19,697 bases of DNA from NCBI GenBank assembly GCA_017881765.1, contig JADGQN010000035.1, positions 1 through 19,697 on the forward strand. Reading direction: 5' to 3'. Origin of the DNA: Syntrophobacterales bacterium (GTDB taxonomy: Bacteria; Desulfobacterota; Syntrophorhabdia; Syntrophorhabdales; WCHB1-27). Each line of letters begins with the position of its first letter. Positions within the stretch are counted from its first letter, which is position 1. This document shows, piece by piece, positions 1 through 6,526 of this stretch. The notes under the pieces were generated by a model. That model did not search any database. It was given only the letters and a program-made list of their open reading frames with translations, and was not told the DNA's origin. The translations under genes were made by a program, and so were the position numbers.

Positions 1-1
1 A

Positions 2-664
2 AACTGCTATGATATGTGTGCGGGGTGCGGACTTTTCTGCCCTCCGAAACGCCAGCAACTGACCCTGGAAAAGGGCGCGGCGAGGGTCCCGGAGCAGGCC
101 GCAGAATTGCAACAGAAGCCGACGGAGGTATCTCCGCAGGAGGCGCATCTCACGTACACACTTCGGTATGGAAAATACGGCGATGGCAGGTATATAGGGC
201 ACCTTGACACGGTCACCATACTCCTCAGGGCGTTGCGGGCATCAAACATGCGCCTTCGGCTGCACGGGAAATATCACCCGAAGCCCCGCATCTCTCTCTC
301 CCCTGCCCCGCCTCTCGGCGTAGAGAGCATGTGCGAACTCGCCGAGATTGAAGTCCGTGACAGTTTGAATGCCGGCGCCGATCCGGCGGAGATCATCAAT
401 ACTATAAACAGCCATCTGCCTCGCGGCCTTAAGGTCCTTGAGATTGCGGAGGGCGGGCTGAAAGCACACACGAATGGTCACCTGTATGTTTTGCTTTCAA
501 CAACAGGGCATGCCACGGAGGGCCTTCCCTGGAGAAGCGAGGGAAAGAAGCAATTTACCTTGTGGCAGGGGCAGGACGTCAAGCGTCTATGGCAATCCGC
601 CCTGTTTGAGAGGATCATAAAAGTGGAGGAGAAAAGGATCCATGGCAGCAGAACTGATCATTAA
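2..664 (+). CDS. DUF2344 (TIGR03936-type) C-terminal part of a radical-SAM-linked protein, 5'-truncated by the window
   Basis: The frame is already open at the first bases, so the true start lies upstream; the first ATG at 14 is probably internal. The residues after the edge are Cys-rich (CYDMCAGCGLFC), as seen near the end of B12-binding radical SAM proteins of the TIGR03960 type. Next comes a segment with YGKYGDGRYIGHLDTVTIL and RISLSPAPPLGVESMCE, which matches the DUF2344 pattern of a 'hLDl' motif, a Pro-rich 'p.p' segment and 'g..s..E'. In deltaproteobacteria and Firmicutes this domain is fused to or follows TIGR03960 and sits beside rng, as here. The stop overlaps the rng start by 23 bp, so translation is likely coupled. 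The molecular role of the family is not established. Family call is good; the upstream fusion is inferred. Confidence 0.8.
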   Translation, partial: NCYDMCAGCGLFCPPKRQQLTLEKGAARVPEQAAELQQKPTEVSPQEAHLTYTLRYGKYGDGRYIGHLDTVTILLRALRASNMRLRLHGKYHPKPRISLSPAPPLGVESMCELAEIEVRDSLNAGADPAEIINTINSHLPRGLKVLEIAEGGLKAHTNGHLYVLLSTTGHATEGLPWRSEGKKQFTLWQGQDVKRLWQSALFERIIKVEEKRIHGSRTDH

Positions 665-2123
665 CATAACGTTTAACGAGACGCGGATCGCCCTCCTTGA
701 AAACGGGCTTCTGGTCGAATTCTTCATCGAGAAAAAAAACGACAAGAGTATCGTAGGGAACATTTATAAAGGCAAGGTAGCGCGAGTGGTTCCCGGGATG
801 GATGCCGCGTTTGTCGACATTGGACTCGACAAGTCCGCTTTTCTGTATGTCGCCGATGTCATCATAGACACGGGGATGTACGAGGAGTTCGAGGAAGCCG
901 GTACGCCCGTTGAGGCTAACGAGCGTATCGAGGGTGTGCTCGAAGAGGGGCAGGAGGTCATTGTTCAAGTATCAAGAGAAGCCATAGGACAGAAAGGCAC
1001 CCGGGTCACTTCAAAGATCACCCTGCCCGGAAAACTCCTGGTATTCATGCCGGGCAGCCGGCACATCGGCGTGTCGAGACGTATAGAAGGCGAGGAAGAG
1101 CGCAAGAGGCTCGCTGCCATTTTGAAAGATGTTGCCCCGAAAGGCTTCGGCTTGATCGCGAGGACTGCCTGTGAAGGGAAAAGGGCGGAAGAGCTGGCGG
1201 CGGACCTCGGTTTCCTCCAGCGCATGTGGGAAAGCGTCCAGGAAAAGGCCAAACGTGTGCGTGCACCCCAGAACCTCTATCAGGACTTCGGGATGATATT
1301 CCGAGCCATACGGGATCTGCATTCTCACAGCTTGAAGAAGATCATCGTCGATGACGTCTTCGTCTTCAAGAAGATTGAAGAATTTCTGAAGGACTACCTG
1401 CCGGAAGAGGAGTGTGATGTCGTCTATTTTGAAGAGCGGGAGGACATATTTGATTACTATCGGATCGAGATAGAAATTGCCAAATTCGCCCACAAGAAGA
1501 TCTGGCTCAAATCGGGTGGCTACATCGTATTCGATTACACCGAAGCATTGACCGTGATCGATGTAAACACGGGTAAATACCTGGGCAGGAAGGGCCTGGA
1601 GGACACCATACTCAAAACCAATCTGGAAGCCGTGAAAGAGATAGCTTACCAGGTACGCTTACGCAATATCGGAGGGATCATCATCATTGATTTCATCGAC
1701 ATGGAGAGAAGGGAGTCGCGAGAGAGCGTTGTCCAGCTACTTGTTGATGCGCTAAAAAAGGACAGGATCAAGACGTTTGTCTATCCTATAAGTGAGCTGG
1801 GACTCGTGCAGCTCACCCGCAAAAGGACCAGAGAGAACATCGTTACCATGCTCAGCGAGTCGTGCCCGACGTGTGACGGCTCCGGATATGTTAAATCGAG
1901 ATACACCGTCTGCTATGAGGTGTTGCGGGCCCTGAGAGCGGCCTGCAGGAAAGAAGAGGGAAGGCAGTTCAACATACACCTCGCGCCTGAGGTGGCCCAG
2001 CTGCTCTACGAAGAAGAAAAGACATCGCTTGAATACCTTGAAAACACCTTCGGAACGAAGTTCAACCTCATTGCGGATCCGGAACTCGGCATAGAAAGCT
2101 TTCAGGTGGAGGGCGTCTATTGA
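642..2123 (+). CDS. rng: Ribonuclease G (RNase E/G family)
   Basis: Endoribonuclease of the RNase E/G family, acting in the cytoplasm on rRNA precursors and mRNA. The protein is 493 aa, close to E. coli RNase G (489). An S1 RNA-binding domain covers about residues 35-125 (GNIYKGKVARVVPGMDAAFV). The two catalytic metal-binding aspartates are visible at D307 (VIDVNTGKY) and D350 (DFIDME), 43 residues apart as in RNase E. The Zn-link Cys pair is C408/C411 in CPTCDGSG. The long C-terminal degradosome scaffold of RNase E is absent. ATG at 642 follows a purine-rich SD (GGAGGAGAAAAGG) and overlaps the DUF2344 gene by 23 bp. The next gene starts on the base after its stop, so the three form one operon. 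Confidence 0.97.
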   Translation: MAAELIINITFNETRIALLENGLLVEFFIEKKNDKSIVGNIYKGKVARVVPGMDAAFVDIGLDKSAFLYVADVIIDTGMYEEFEEAGTPVEANERIEGVLEEGQEVIVQVSREAIGQKGTRVTSKITLPGKLLVFMPGSRHIGVSRRIEGEEERKRLAAILKDVAPKGFGLIARTACEGKRAEELAADLGFLQRMWESVQEKAKRVRAPQNLYQDFGMIFRAIRDLHSHSLKKIIVDDVFVFKKIEEFLKDYLPEEECDVVYFEEREDIFDYYRIEIEIAKFAHKKIWLKSGGYIVFDYTEALTVIDVNTGKYLGRKGLEDTILKTNLEAVKEIAYQVRLRNIGGIIIIDFIDMERRESRESVVQLLVDALKKDRIKTFVYPISELGLVQLTRKRTRENIVTMLSESCPTCDGSGYVKSRYTVCYEVLRALRAACRKEEGRQFNIHLAPEVAQLLYEEEKTSLEYLENTFGTKFNLIADPELGIESFQVEGVY

Positions 2124-2726
2124 ATGGGCCTCGTCCTCGTTAGCCTCTACGTCGCCTGCGAGATCATAGCAAATGTCACAGCCGGACGTCCCGTGCAGCT
2201 TGGCAGCCTCGTTGTGCCATCAGCAGTCTTCATCTATACCCTCACCTTCACACTTGTCGATTTGATCCACGAGGTGTACGGCAAGGATGGAACACGCATG
2301 GTGGTATATGGTGCTTTCTTGGCCAATATTCTGCTTGCCGCATACTCGTACCTGGTTGTCCATCTTCCGGCTCCTGGCTTTTTTTTGGAAGCAAACGCCT
2401 ACGCGACTGTCTTCGGCTCGACACCGAGAATCGTGTTCGCCAGCCTGACGGCATATCTCATAAGCTCTCTCGTGGATGTTGAGGTCTATCACGTGTGGCG
2501 GAAACGCGTGGAGCGATGGAAATGGTCACGCGTGCTTGTGAGCAACGCGGTCTCGACTCTTGTAGACAGTGTCGTCTTTATCTTCCTGGCCTTTTACGGC
2601 ATTTTACCCGTTGTCCCGCTGATCAAGGGACAGTATCTGATCAAAATGGCCATTACAATAGTCAGCCTTCCCCTCATCTATATCCCCTCGCTGCGGAGCA
2701 GGGTGGTGAAGGCGGCAGCACGCTGA
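2124..2726 (+). CDS. Queuosine precursor transporter (VUT/YhhQ, DUF165 family)
   Basis: Inner-membrane protein of 200 aa with about six hydrophobic segments. The conserved early segment LTFTLVDLIHEVYGKDGTR fits the 'D.i.EvyG...ar' signature of the VUT/YhhQ family. E. coli YhhQ imports queuosine precursors (preQ0/preQ1) for tRNA modification. The final segment (IYIPSLRSR) also fits the family end. The ATG is placed immediately after the rng TGA with no gap, so translation is probably coupled; the GGAGGG in the last rng codons serves as SD. No preQ1 riboswitch is needed or seen, since the gene has no leader of its own. The family call is firm; substrate is by family knowledge. Confidence 0.85.
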   Translation: MGLVLVSLYVACEIIANVTAGRPVQLGSLVVPSAVFIYTLTFTLVDLIHEVYGKDGTRMVVYGAFLANILLAAYSYLVVHLPAPGFFLEANAYATVFGSTPRIVFASLTAYLISSLVDVEVYHVWRKRVERWKWSRVLVSNAVSTLVDSVVFIFLAFYGILPVVPLIKGQYLIKMAITIVSLPLIYIPSLRSRVVKAAAR

Positions 2727-3003
2727 CTAAAGGTTAAGGTTGAGCGAAGAACAGGTTGAGGTAAAGGTTAAGAGAAGGATAGGCTAAACGCCGCTTTTCG
2801 TATAGCCTTAAAGGGTGTGCAACTTGGCATCATACCAGGTTGCATTCAAAAATAGAGCGAGGCGACCAGTCGGATAGCGATAGCGAAGCATCCTGTAAGG
2901 ACGGAGTACATTAGTACGTCGGAGTCGTGCCGAGGCAGGCAACGAAGAGAGGGGTACCCGTGTCCAAACACGGGTCTATGAATGAAGGCAACTTGGCATA
3001 ATC
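2727..3003. repeat. Repeat-rich gap between yhhQ and ispE
   Basis: No gene is supported here. Bases 2730-2770 hold 7-bp words related to AAGGTTA. An inverted pair AGGCTA/TAGCCT (2781-2786, 2803-2808) lies inside. A 12-bp direct repeat GCAACTTGGCAT occurs at 2819-2830 and 2988-2999 and brackets about 157 bp. Just inside are imperfect inverted ends (GTTGCATTCA at 2839-2848; TGAATGAAGGCAAC at 2979-2992) and an 8-bp hairpin ACCCGTGT/ACACGGGT (2956-2963, 2968-2975). AGCGAAGCATCCTGTAAGGA at 2882-2901 recurs with one mismatch at 7834-7853. The last copy of the direct repeat abuts the ispE start. Confidence 0.7.
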
Positions 3004-3891
3004 ATGATTGAAACTTACCTCTCCCCCGCGAAAGTCAACCTCTTCCTCAAAGTACTGGGGAAGAGACCGGATGGCTATCACGACCTCGTGAGTATAGTCG
3101 ATATTATTTCCCTTAACGACGTGCTCCAGGTTGAAGAGGTCCCAGAAGATATCGTTATCGTCGAGGATGAGAGACACCTGTTGCCTTCAGGGCCCGCCAA
3201 CACCATATACAGGGCTGCCATGCTTCTCAAAGAAACCTACCATGTCGAACGCGGTGTACGCATCTCCGTAAAAAAAGAGATACCCATAGGCGCCGGACTC
3301 GGGGGACCGAGCAGCAATGCGGCAACGGCGCTTAACGCACTTGTGAACCTGTGGAACCTGCCCATCAACTCTCTTGGCCTTACCGATCTCGGTTCAAAGA
3401 TCGGGGCGGACGTACCGCTCTTTTTGTACGGCAAGTCATGTGTCATGAAGGGCGTCGGAGAGCGGATCACGCCGATCAAAATCCCATGCATCTGGTATGT
3501 TATAATCTATCCTGGTATAATATTGCATACAAAGGACGTATATGGAGGTCTAAAAATCCCATTGACATTGGCTCAAAATGATATTACATTGTCGGGGCAA
3601 TTAGACACCGTTTTCGACGTTGCACGGATGCTCAAGAACGACCTGGAGAAGGTTGCTTTTTCCTTGCATCCTGAAATAGAGACGCTAAAAGAAAGGTTAC
3701 AAGAAGCGGGGGCCATTGGTTCGCTGATGAGCGGGAGTGGCTCCTCGGTTTTTGGGGTCTTTGAAAACGAACCAGATGCACGGGTAGCAGCAGAAAAGGT
3801 AAGTGATTCAGGAAGTGTCTTCGTAGTCCATAGCTCACAGCCAGGAGGGAGACATGGAAATCACCGGCGTCAAGATCTATCCCGTGAGTGA
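3004..3891 (+). CDS. ispE: 4-diphosphocytidyl-2-C-methyl-D-erythritol kinase
   Basis: Cytosolic GHMP kinase that phosphorylates CDP-methylerythritol in the MEP isoprenoid pathway. Length is 295 aa, slightly above the usual 280-290. Visible motifs: N-terminal SPAKVNLFLKV with the conserved Lys (K10), the ATP-binding glycine motif PIGAGLGGPSSNAA (94-107), GADVPLFL with the likely catalytic Asp (D136), and the late GHMP motif MSGSGSSVFGVF. The start at 3004 gives a normal N-terminus, but no strong SD precedes it and the preceding bases belong to a repeat. The 3' end overlaps spoVG by 38 bp. The tail after VVHSSQ is not conserved and exists because the frame reads into spoVG. Confidence 0.96.
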   Translation: MIETYLSPAKVNLFLKVLGKRPDGYHDLVSIVDIISLNDVLQVEEVPEDIVIVEDERHLLPSGPANTIYRAAMLLKETYHVERGVRISVKKEIPIGAGLGGPSSNAATALNALVNLWNLPINSLGLTDLGSKIGADVPLFLYGKSCVMKGVGERITPIKIPCIWYVIIYPGIILHTKDVYGGLKIPLTLAQNDITLSGQLDTVFDVARMLKNDLEKVAFSLHPEIETLKERLQEAGAIGSLMSGSGSSVFGVFENEPDARVAAEKVSDSGSVFVVHSSQPGGRHGNHRRQDLSRE

Positions 3892-4138
3892 GAAGAAAGT
3901 AAGGGCATATGCTTCCATCGTTTTCGATCAATGCTTTATCGTAAGGGATCTGAAGGTAATTGATGGCGACAGCAAGCTCTTCGTGGCCATGCCGAGTAAG
4001 AAGATGAAGGACGGCTCGTACCGGGACACCGCGCATCCTCTCAACGCCGATATGAGAGAGATGATAGAGTCGAGGGTCCTGGAGGCGTTCCGTAGCCAGC
4101 CGGGAGAGCTGGGACCGCTGGGACCGGTAATGTTATAG
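3854..4138 (+). CDS. spoVG: SpoVG-family RNA/DNA-binding regulator
   Basis: Small (94 aa) SpoVG-family protein. It starts with EITGVKIYPV and contains VRAYASIVFDQCFIVRDLKVI and FVAMPSKKMKDGSYRDTAHPL, the family's hallmark segments. SpoVG proteins bind nucleic acids and act as pleiotropic regulators in Firmicutes and spirochaetes; in deltaproteobacteria the gene commonly sits between ispE and tRNA-Gln/prs, as here, and its role is unclear. ATG at 3854 follows a very good SD (AGGAGGGAGAC) placed inside the last codons of ispE, giving a 38-bp overlap in another frame. The short Gly/Pro/Leu tail (GELGPLGPVML) is variable. Confidence 0.95.
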   Translation: MEITGVKIYPVSEKKVRAYASIVFDQCFIVRDLKVIDGDSKLFVAMPSKKMKDGSYRDTAHPLNADMREMIESRVLEAFRSQPGELGPLGPVML

Positions 4139-4145
4139 CGACCAT

Positions 4146-4217
4146 TGGGGTGTCGTCAAGCGGTAAGACACGGGCCTTTGGAGCCCGCATTCGGAGGTTC
4201 GAATCCTCCCACCCCAG
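4146..4217 (+). tRNA. tRNA-Gln (anticodon UUG)
   Basis: Complete cloverleaf of 72 nt. The 7-bp acceptor stem TGGGGTG/CACCCCA, anticodon stem CGGGC/GCCCG with loop CTTTGGA (anticodon TTG, reads CAA), and T stem GGAGG/CCTCC with TTCGAAT loop are all intact. CCA is not encoded (GCAT follows). It lies 7 nt after the spoVG stop and 22 nt before prs, so it is probably cut from a polycistronic transcript. Confidence 0.97.
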
Positions 4218-4239
4218 CATTTCTACCAGGGGGTAGTCT

Positions 4240-5178
4240 GTGGACAAACTGAAGATATTCAGCGGGAGCGCAAACAGGGAGATCGCCGAAAGAATCTGTC
4301 AGTTTCTTGGCATAGAACATGGCAAGGCAAAAGTAGGCAGGTTCAGTGACGGCGAGATCCAGGTTGAGATTGAGGAGTCCGTACGCGGCATGGATACCTT
4401 TCTCATCCAGTCAACGTGCCCTCCGGTGAACGAAAACCTTATGGAGTTGCTGATAATGCTCGATGCCCTGAAAAGGGCGTCGGCTGCGCGTATCACGGTC
4501 GTCATCCCATACTACGGGTATGCGAGACAGGACCGTAAGGTTACACCAAGGGCGCCTATTTCAGCGAAACTCGTCGCCGATCTGATGGAGGTTGCCGGTG
4601 CGTCCAGGGTTCTGGCTATGGACCTGCATGTTGGGCAGATCCAGGGCTTTTTCGACATACCTGTCGACCATCTCTTTGCGCTGCCGGTCCAGCTTGAATA
4701 CTTCGGTAACATCGGCGGACGAGTTGTCGTCGTATCACCGGACGCGGGCGGAGTTGAACGTGCGAGAGAATTTGCCAAGAGGCTGAAGAATGCGTCAATC
4801 GCAATTATAGATAAGAGGAGAGAGCAGGCAAACGTCTCGAAAGTGATGCACATCGTTGGTGACGTGAAAGGAAAAGTAACCATCCTACTCGATGACATGA
4901 TCGATACCGGCGGCACCATTGTCCAGGCCGCAGAGGCACTCGTCCGGGATGGTGCGTCCCTGGTATATGCATGTTGCACCCACGCGGTCTTGTCAGGCAA
5001 CGCTATAGAAAAATTGAACGGCTCCAAGTTGCACAAGCTGGTGGTTACCAATACGATCCCGCTCCATGACAAGGTAGACAAACTGCAGCACCTCGAGGTG
5101 CTTGATGTGTCGCCCATTCTCGGTGAAGCCATCAAGAGAATTCACGATGACACATCGGTCAGTTCATTATTTGTGTGA
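4240..5178 (+). CDS. prs: Ribose-phosphate pyrophosphokinase (PRPP synthetase)
   Basis: Makes PRPP from ribose 5-phosphate and ATP for nucleotide, His and Trp synthesis; cytosolic hexamer in the known family. Length is 312 aa, typical of class I enzymes. Visible motifs: KIFSGSANREIA at the N-terminus, KVGRFSDGEIQVEI, the catalytic flexible-loop region YYGYARQDRK, the metal-binding segment MDLHVGQIQGFFDIPVDHL, and the PRPP loop DDMIDTGGT at 218-226. The start is GTG at 4240, 22 nt after the tRNA, with an SD-like AGGGGG upstream. prs next to tRNA-Gln and rplY is the usual deltaproteobacterial order. Confidence 0.98.
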   Translation: MDKLKIFSGSANREIAERICQFLGIEHGKAKVGRFSDGEIQVEIEESVRGMDTFLIQSTCPPVNENLMELLIMLDALKRASAARITVVIPYYGYARQDRKVTPRAPISAKLVADLMEVAGASRVLAMDLHVGQIQGFFDIPVDHLFALPVQLEYFGNIGGRVVVVSPDAGGVERAREFAKRLKNASIAIIDKRREQANVSKVMHIVGDVKGKVTILLDDMIDTGGTIVQAAEALVRDGASLVYACCTHAVLSGNAIEKLNGSKLHKLVVTNTIPLHDKVDKLQHLEVLDVSPILGEAIKRIHDDTSVSSLFV

Positions 5179-5196
5179 TAAAGAGGAGGTAATCCC

Positions 5197-5859
5197 ATGG
5201 AAGAGATACGCTTGAAGGCAGAAGGCAGAGTGCAGGGCGGCAAGAACGTCGCACGGAGACTCAGGAAAGAGGGCATAATTCCGGCCATTCTTTACGGGAA
5301 AGATGTGGAGCCCCTTCCATTACGCATATCGGCAAAGGAATGGAAAGCCATACAGAGGCACGTCAAGAGCAACACGATTATCAAGATGGATCTCAAACGG
5401 AATGGCGACGCCGAAGAAAGACCGGTCATGCTCAAGGATCTGCAAAAGGCTGTGCTCAGCGACGCTGTGCTGCACATCGACTTCTTGCAGGTATCTATGG
5501 AACGTGCAGTCCAGGTTGAGGTGCCGATACACTTGGTGGGCGCACCTGTGGGTGTTGCGAAGGGAGGCGTCATCGAGCAACATCTCAGAACCATTATGGT
5601 TGAGAGCCTGCCCGGACAGATCCCGGAGAAGATCGATGTCGACATATCCGCGCTCGATATCGGCGACTCGGTCCACGTGAACGAGATCAGCCTGCCCGGC
5701 ATAAAACTGCTCGCACCGCCTGATGTCGCCGTGGTCGGCGTAACACCGCCTCAGGCTGAGGAGAAGGCCGCAGAGGTAGCGGCGCCAGTGACGGAAGAGG
5801 GAGCCGCCGCTCCTGCAGAGGAGAAGGAGGAGGAGAAGAAGGAGAAGGAGAAAGCGTAA
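5197..5859 (+). CDS. rplY: 50S ribosomal protein L25/general stress protein Ctc
   Basis: Binds 5S rRNA in the large ribosomal subunit. The 220-aa protein has the two-domain Ctc/TL5 form: an L25 domain in roughly the first 90 residues (LKAEGRVQGGKNVARRLRKE, PAILYG) and the beta-rich C-terminal domain to about 185 (IDFLQVSMERAVQVEVPIHL, DVDISALDIGDSVHV). A Glu/Lys/Ala-rich tail of about 33 residues follows and is likely disordered. SD GAGGAGGT lies 6 nt before the ATG, the strongest in this cluster. The purine-rich DNA coding for the tail doubles as the SD region of pth, whose TTG directly follows the stop. Confidence 0.97.
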   Translation: MEEIRLKAEGRVQGGKNVARRLRKEGIIPAILYGKDVEPLPLRISAKEWKAIQRHVKSNTIIKMDLKRNGDAEERPVMLKDLQKAVLSDAVLHIDFLQVSMERAVQVEVPIHLVGAPVGVAKGGVIEQHLRTIMVESLPGQIPEKIDVDISALDIGDSVHVNEISLPGIKLLAPPDVAVVGVTPPQAEEKAAEVAAPVTEEGAAAPAEEKEEEKKEKEKA

Positions 5860-6405
5860 TTGTTCCTGCTTTGTGGCCTGGGAAACAAGGGCGCCGGATA
5901 CAAATATACACGACACAACATGGGCTACCTTGTGATAGACCGGTATGCCGAGCGTTTCGGGATTTCTGTAAACAAGAAGGCCACGAAATGCATCCTAGGT
6001 GAAACAAGTAATCTCATCCTGGCCAAGCCGGACACGTATATGAACCTGTCCGGCGGGCCGGTGTCGTCCCTCGTTAGAAAGCACAAAATTCCTCTCGACA
6101 ACCTAGTACTCATCCACGATGACCTGGACATGGATTTTGGCAGGATCAAAATTCGATGGAATGGCAGTGCTGGGGGCCACAAAGGAGTGAGGTCGGTCAT
6201 TGAGCTTCTCGGATCCCCCCTTTTCCACAGGATGAAAATAGGCATAGGGAGGGACCCTGTGCTCTCTCCCGAGGAGTACGTACTCATCCGCTTCAGAAAA
6301 GACGACCTGGAGCCGCTGTCTGAAATACTCGACACAGCCGTCGATGCGCTTCACACGCTGGTGACTGACGGCCCGGCAAAGGCCATGAGTCTATACAACA
6401 GATAG
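5860..6405 (+). CDS. pth: Peptidyl-tRNA hydrolase
   Basis: Releases peptides from tRNAs dropped by stalled ribosomes. Length is 181 aa. Catalytic and substrate-binding residues are present: N9 in GLGN, H19 and N20 in TRHN, N in TYMNLSG, D87 in HDDLDMDFG, and the GSAGGHKG loop. The usual GLGNPG reads GLGNKG here, a Pro-to-Lys change next to a conserved glycine. The start is TTG at 5860, immediately after the rplY TAA; the repeated GGAGAAGGAGAAAG in the end of rplY is the only SD. This makes pth expression depend on rplY translation. Confidence 0.96.
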   Translation: MFLLCGLGNKGAGYKYTRHNMGYLVIDRYAERFGISVNKKATKCILGETSNLILAKPDTYMNLSGGPVSSLVRKHKIPLDNLVLIHDDLDMDFGRIKIRWNGSAGGHKGVRSVIELLGSPLFHRMKIGIGRDPVLSPEEYVLIRFRKDDLEPLSEILDTAVDALHTLVTDGPAKAMSLYNR

Positions 6406-6515
6406 GGTCAAGGGTCACGGGGCATGGGTCAAGGGTCAGGACTAGACGCAACGGCTGAGGACGAAACAGCATTTTGGTTTCTTTCGTGACCCGTGACCCT
6501 TGACCCGTGACCCTG
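6405..6515. repeat. Inverted pair of 7-bp (GGGTCAM) tandem arrays
   Basis: After the pth stop, five words in a strict 7-bp register run from 6405 (GGGTCAA, GGGTCAC, GGGGCAT, GGGTCAA, GGGTCAG). After a spacer of about 45 bp, four words run on the other strand from 6485 (CGTGACC, CGTGACC, CTTGACC, CGTGACC). A perfect 17-bp inverted pair exists at 6405-6421 and 6490-6506. No T-tract follows, so this is not an ordinary intrinsic terminator. The final GGGAA at 6515-6519 supplies the weak SD of ychF. Confidence 0.85.
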
Positions 6516-6526
6516 GGAATTGAGCG

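Noticed and set aside
2103..2124. preQ1 riboswitch ahead of the queuosine-precursor transporter
   Set aside because: The gene starts on the base after the rng stop, so there is no leader to hold one.
6405..6515. Inverted repeat after pth as an intrinsic terminator
   Set aside because: The loop is about 68 nt and no T-run follows; the 7-bp periodicity explains the complementarity.
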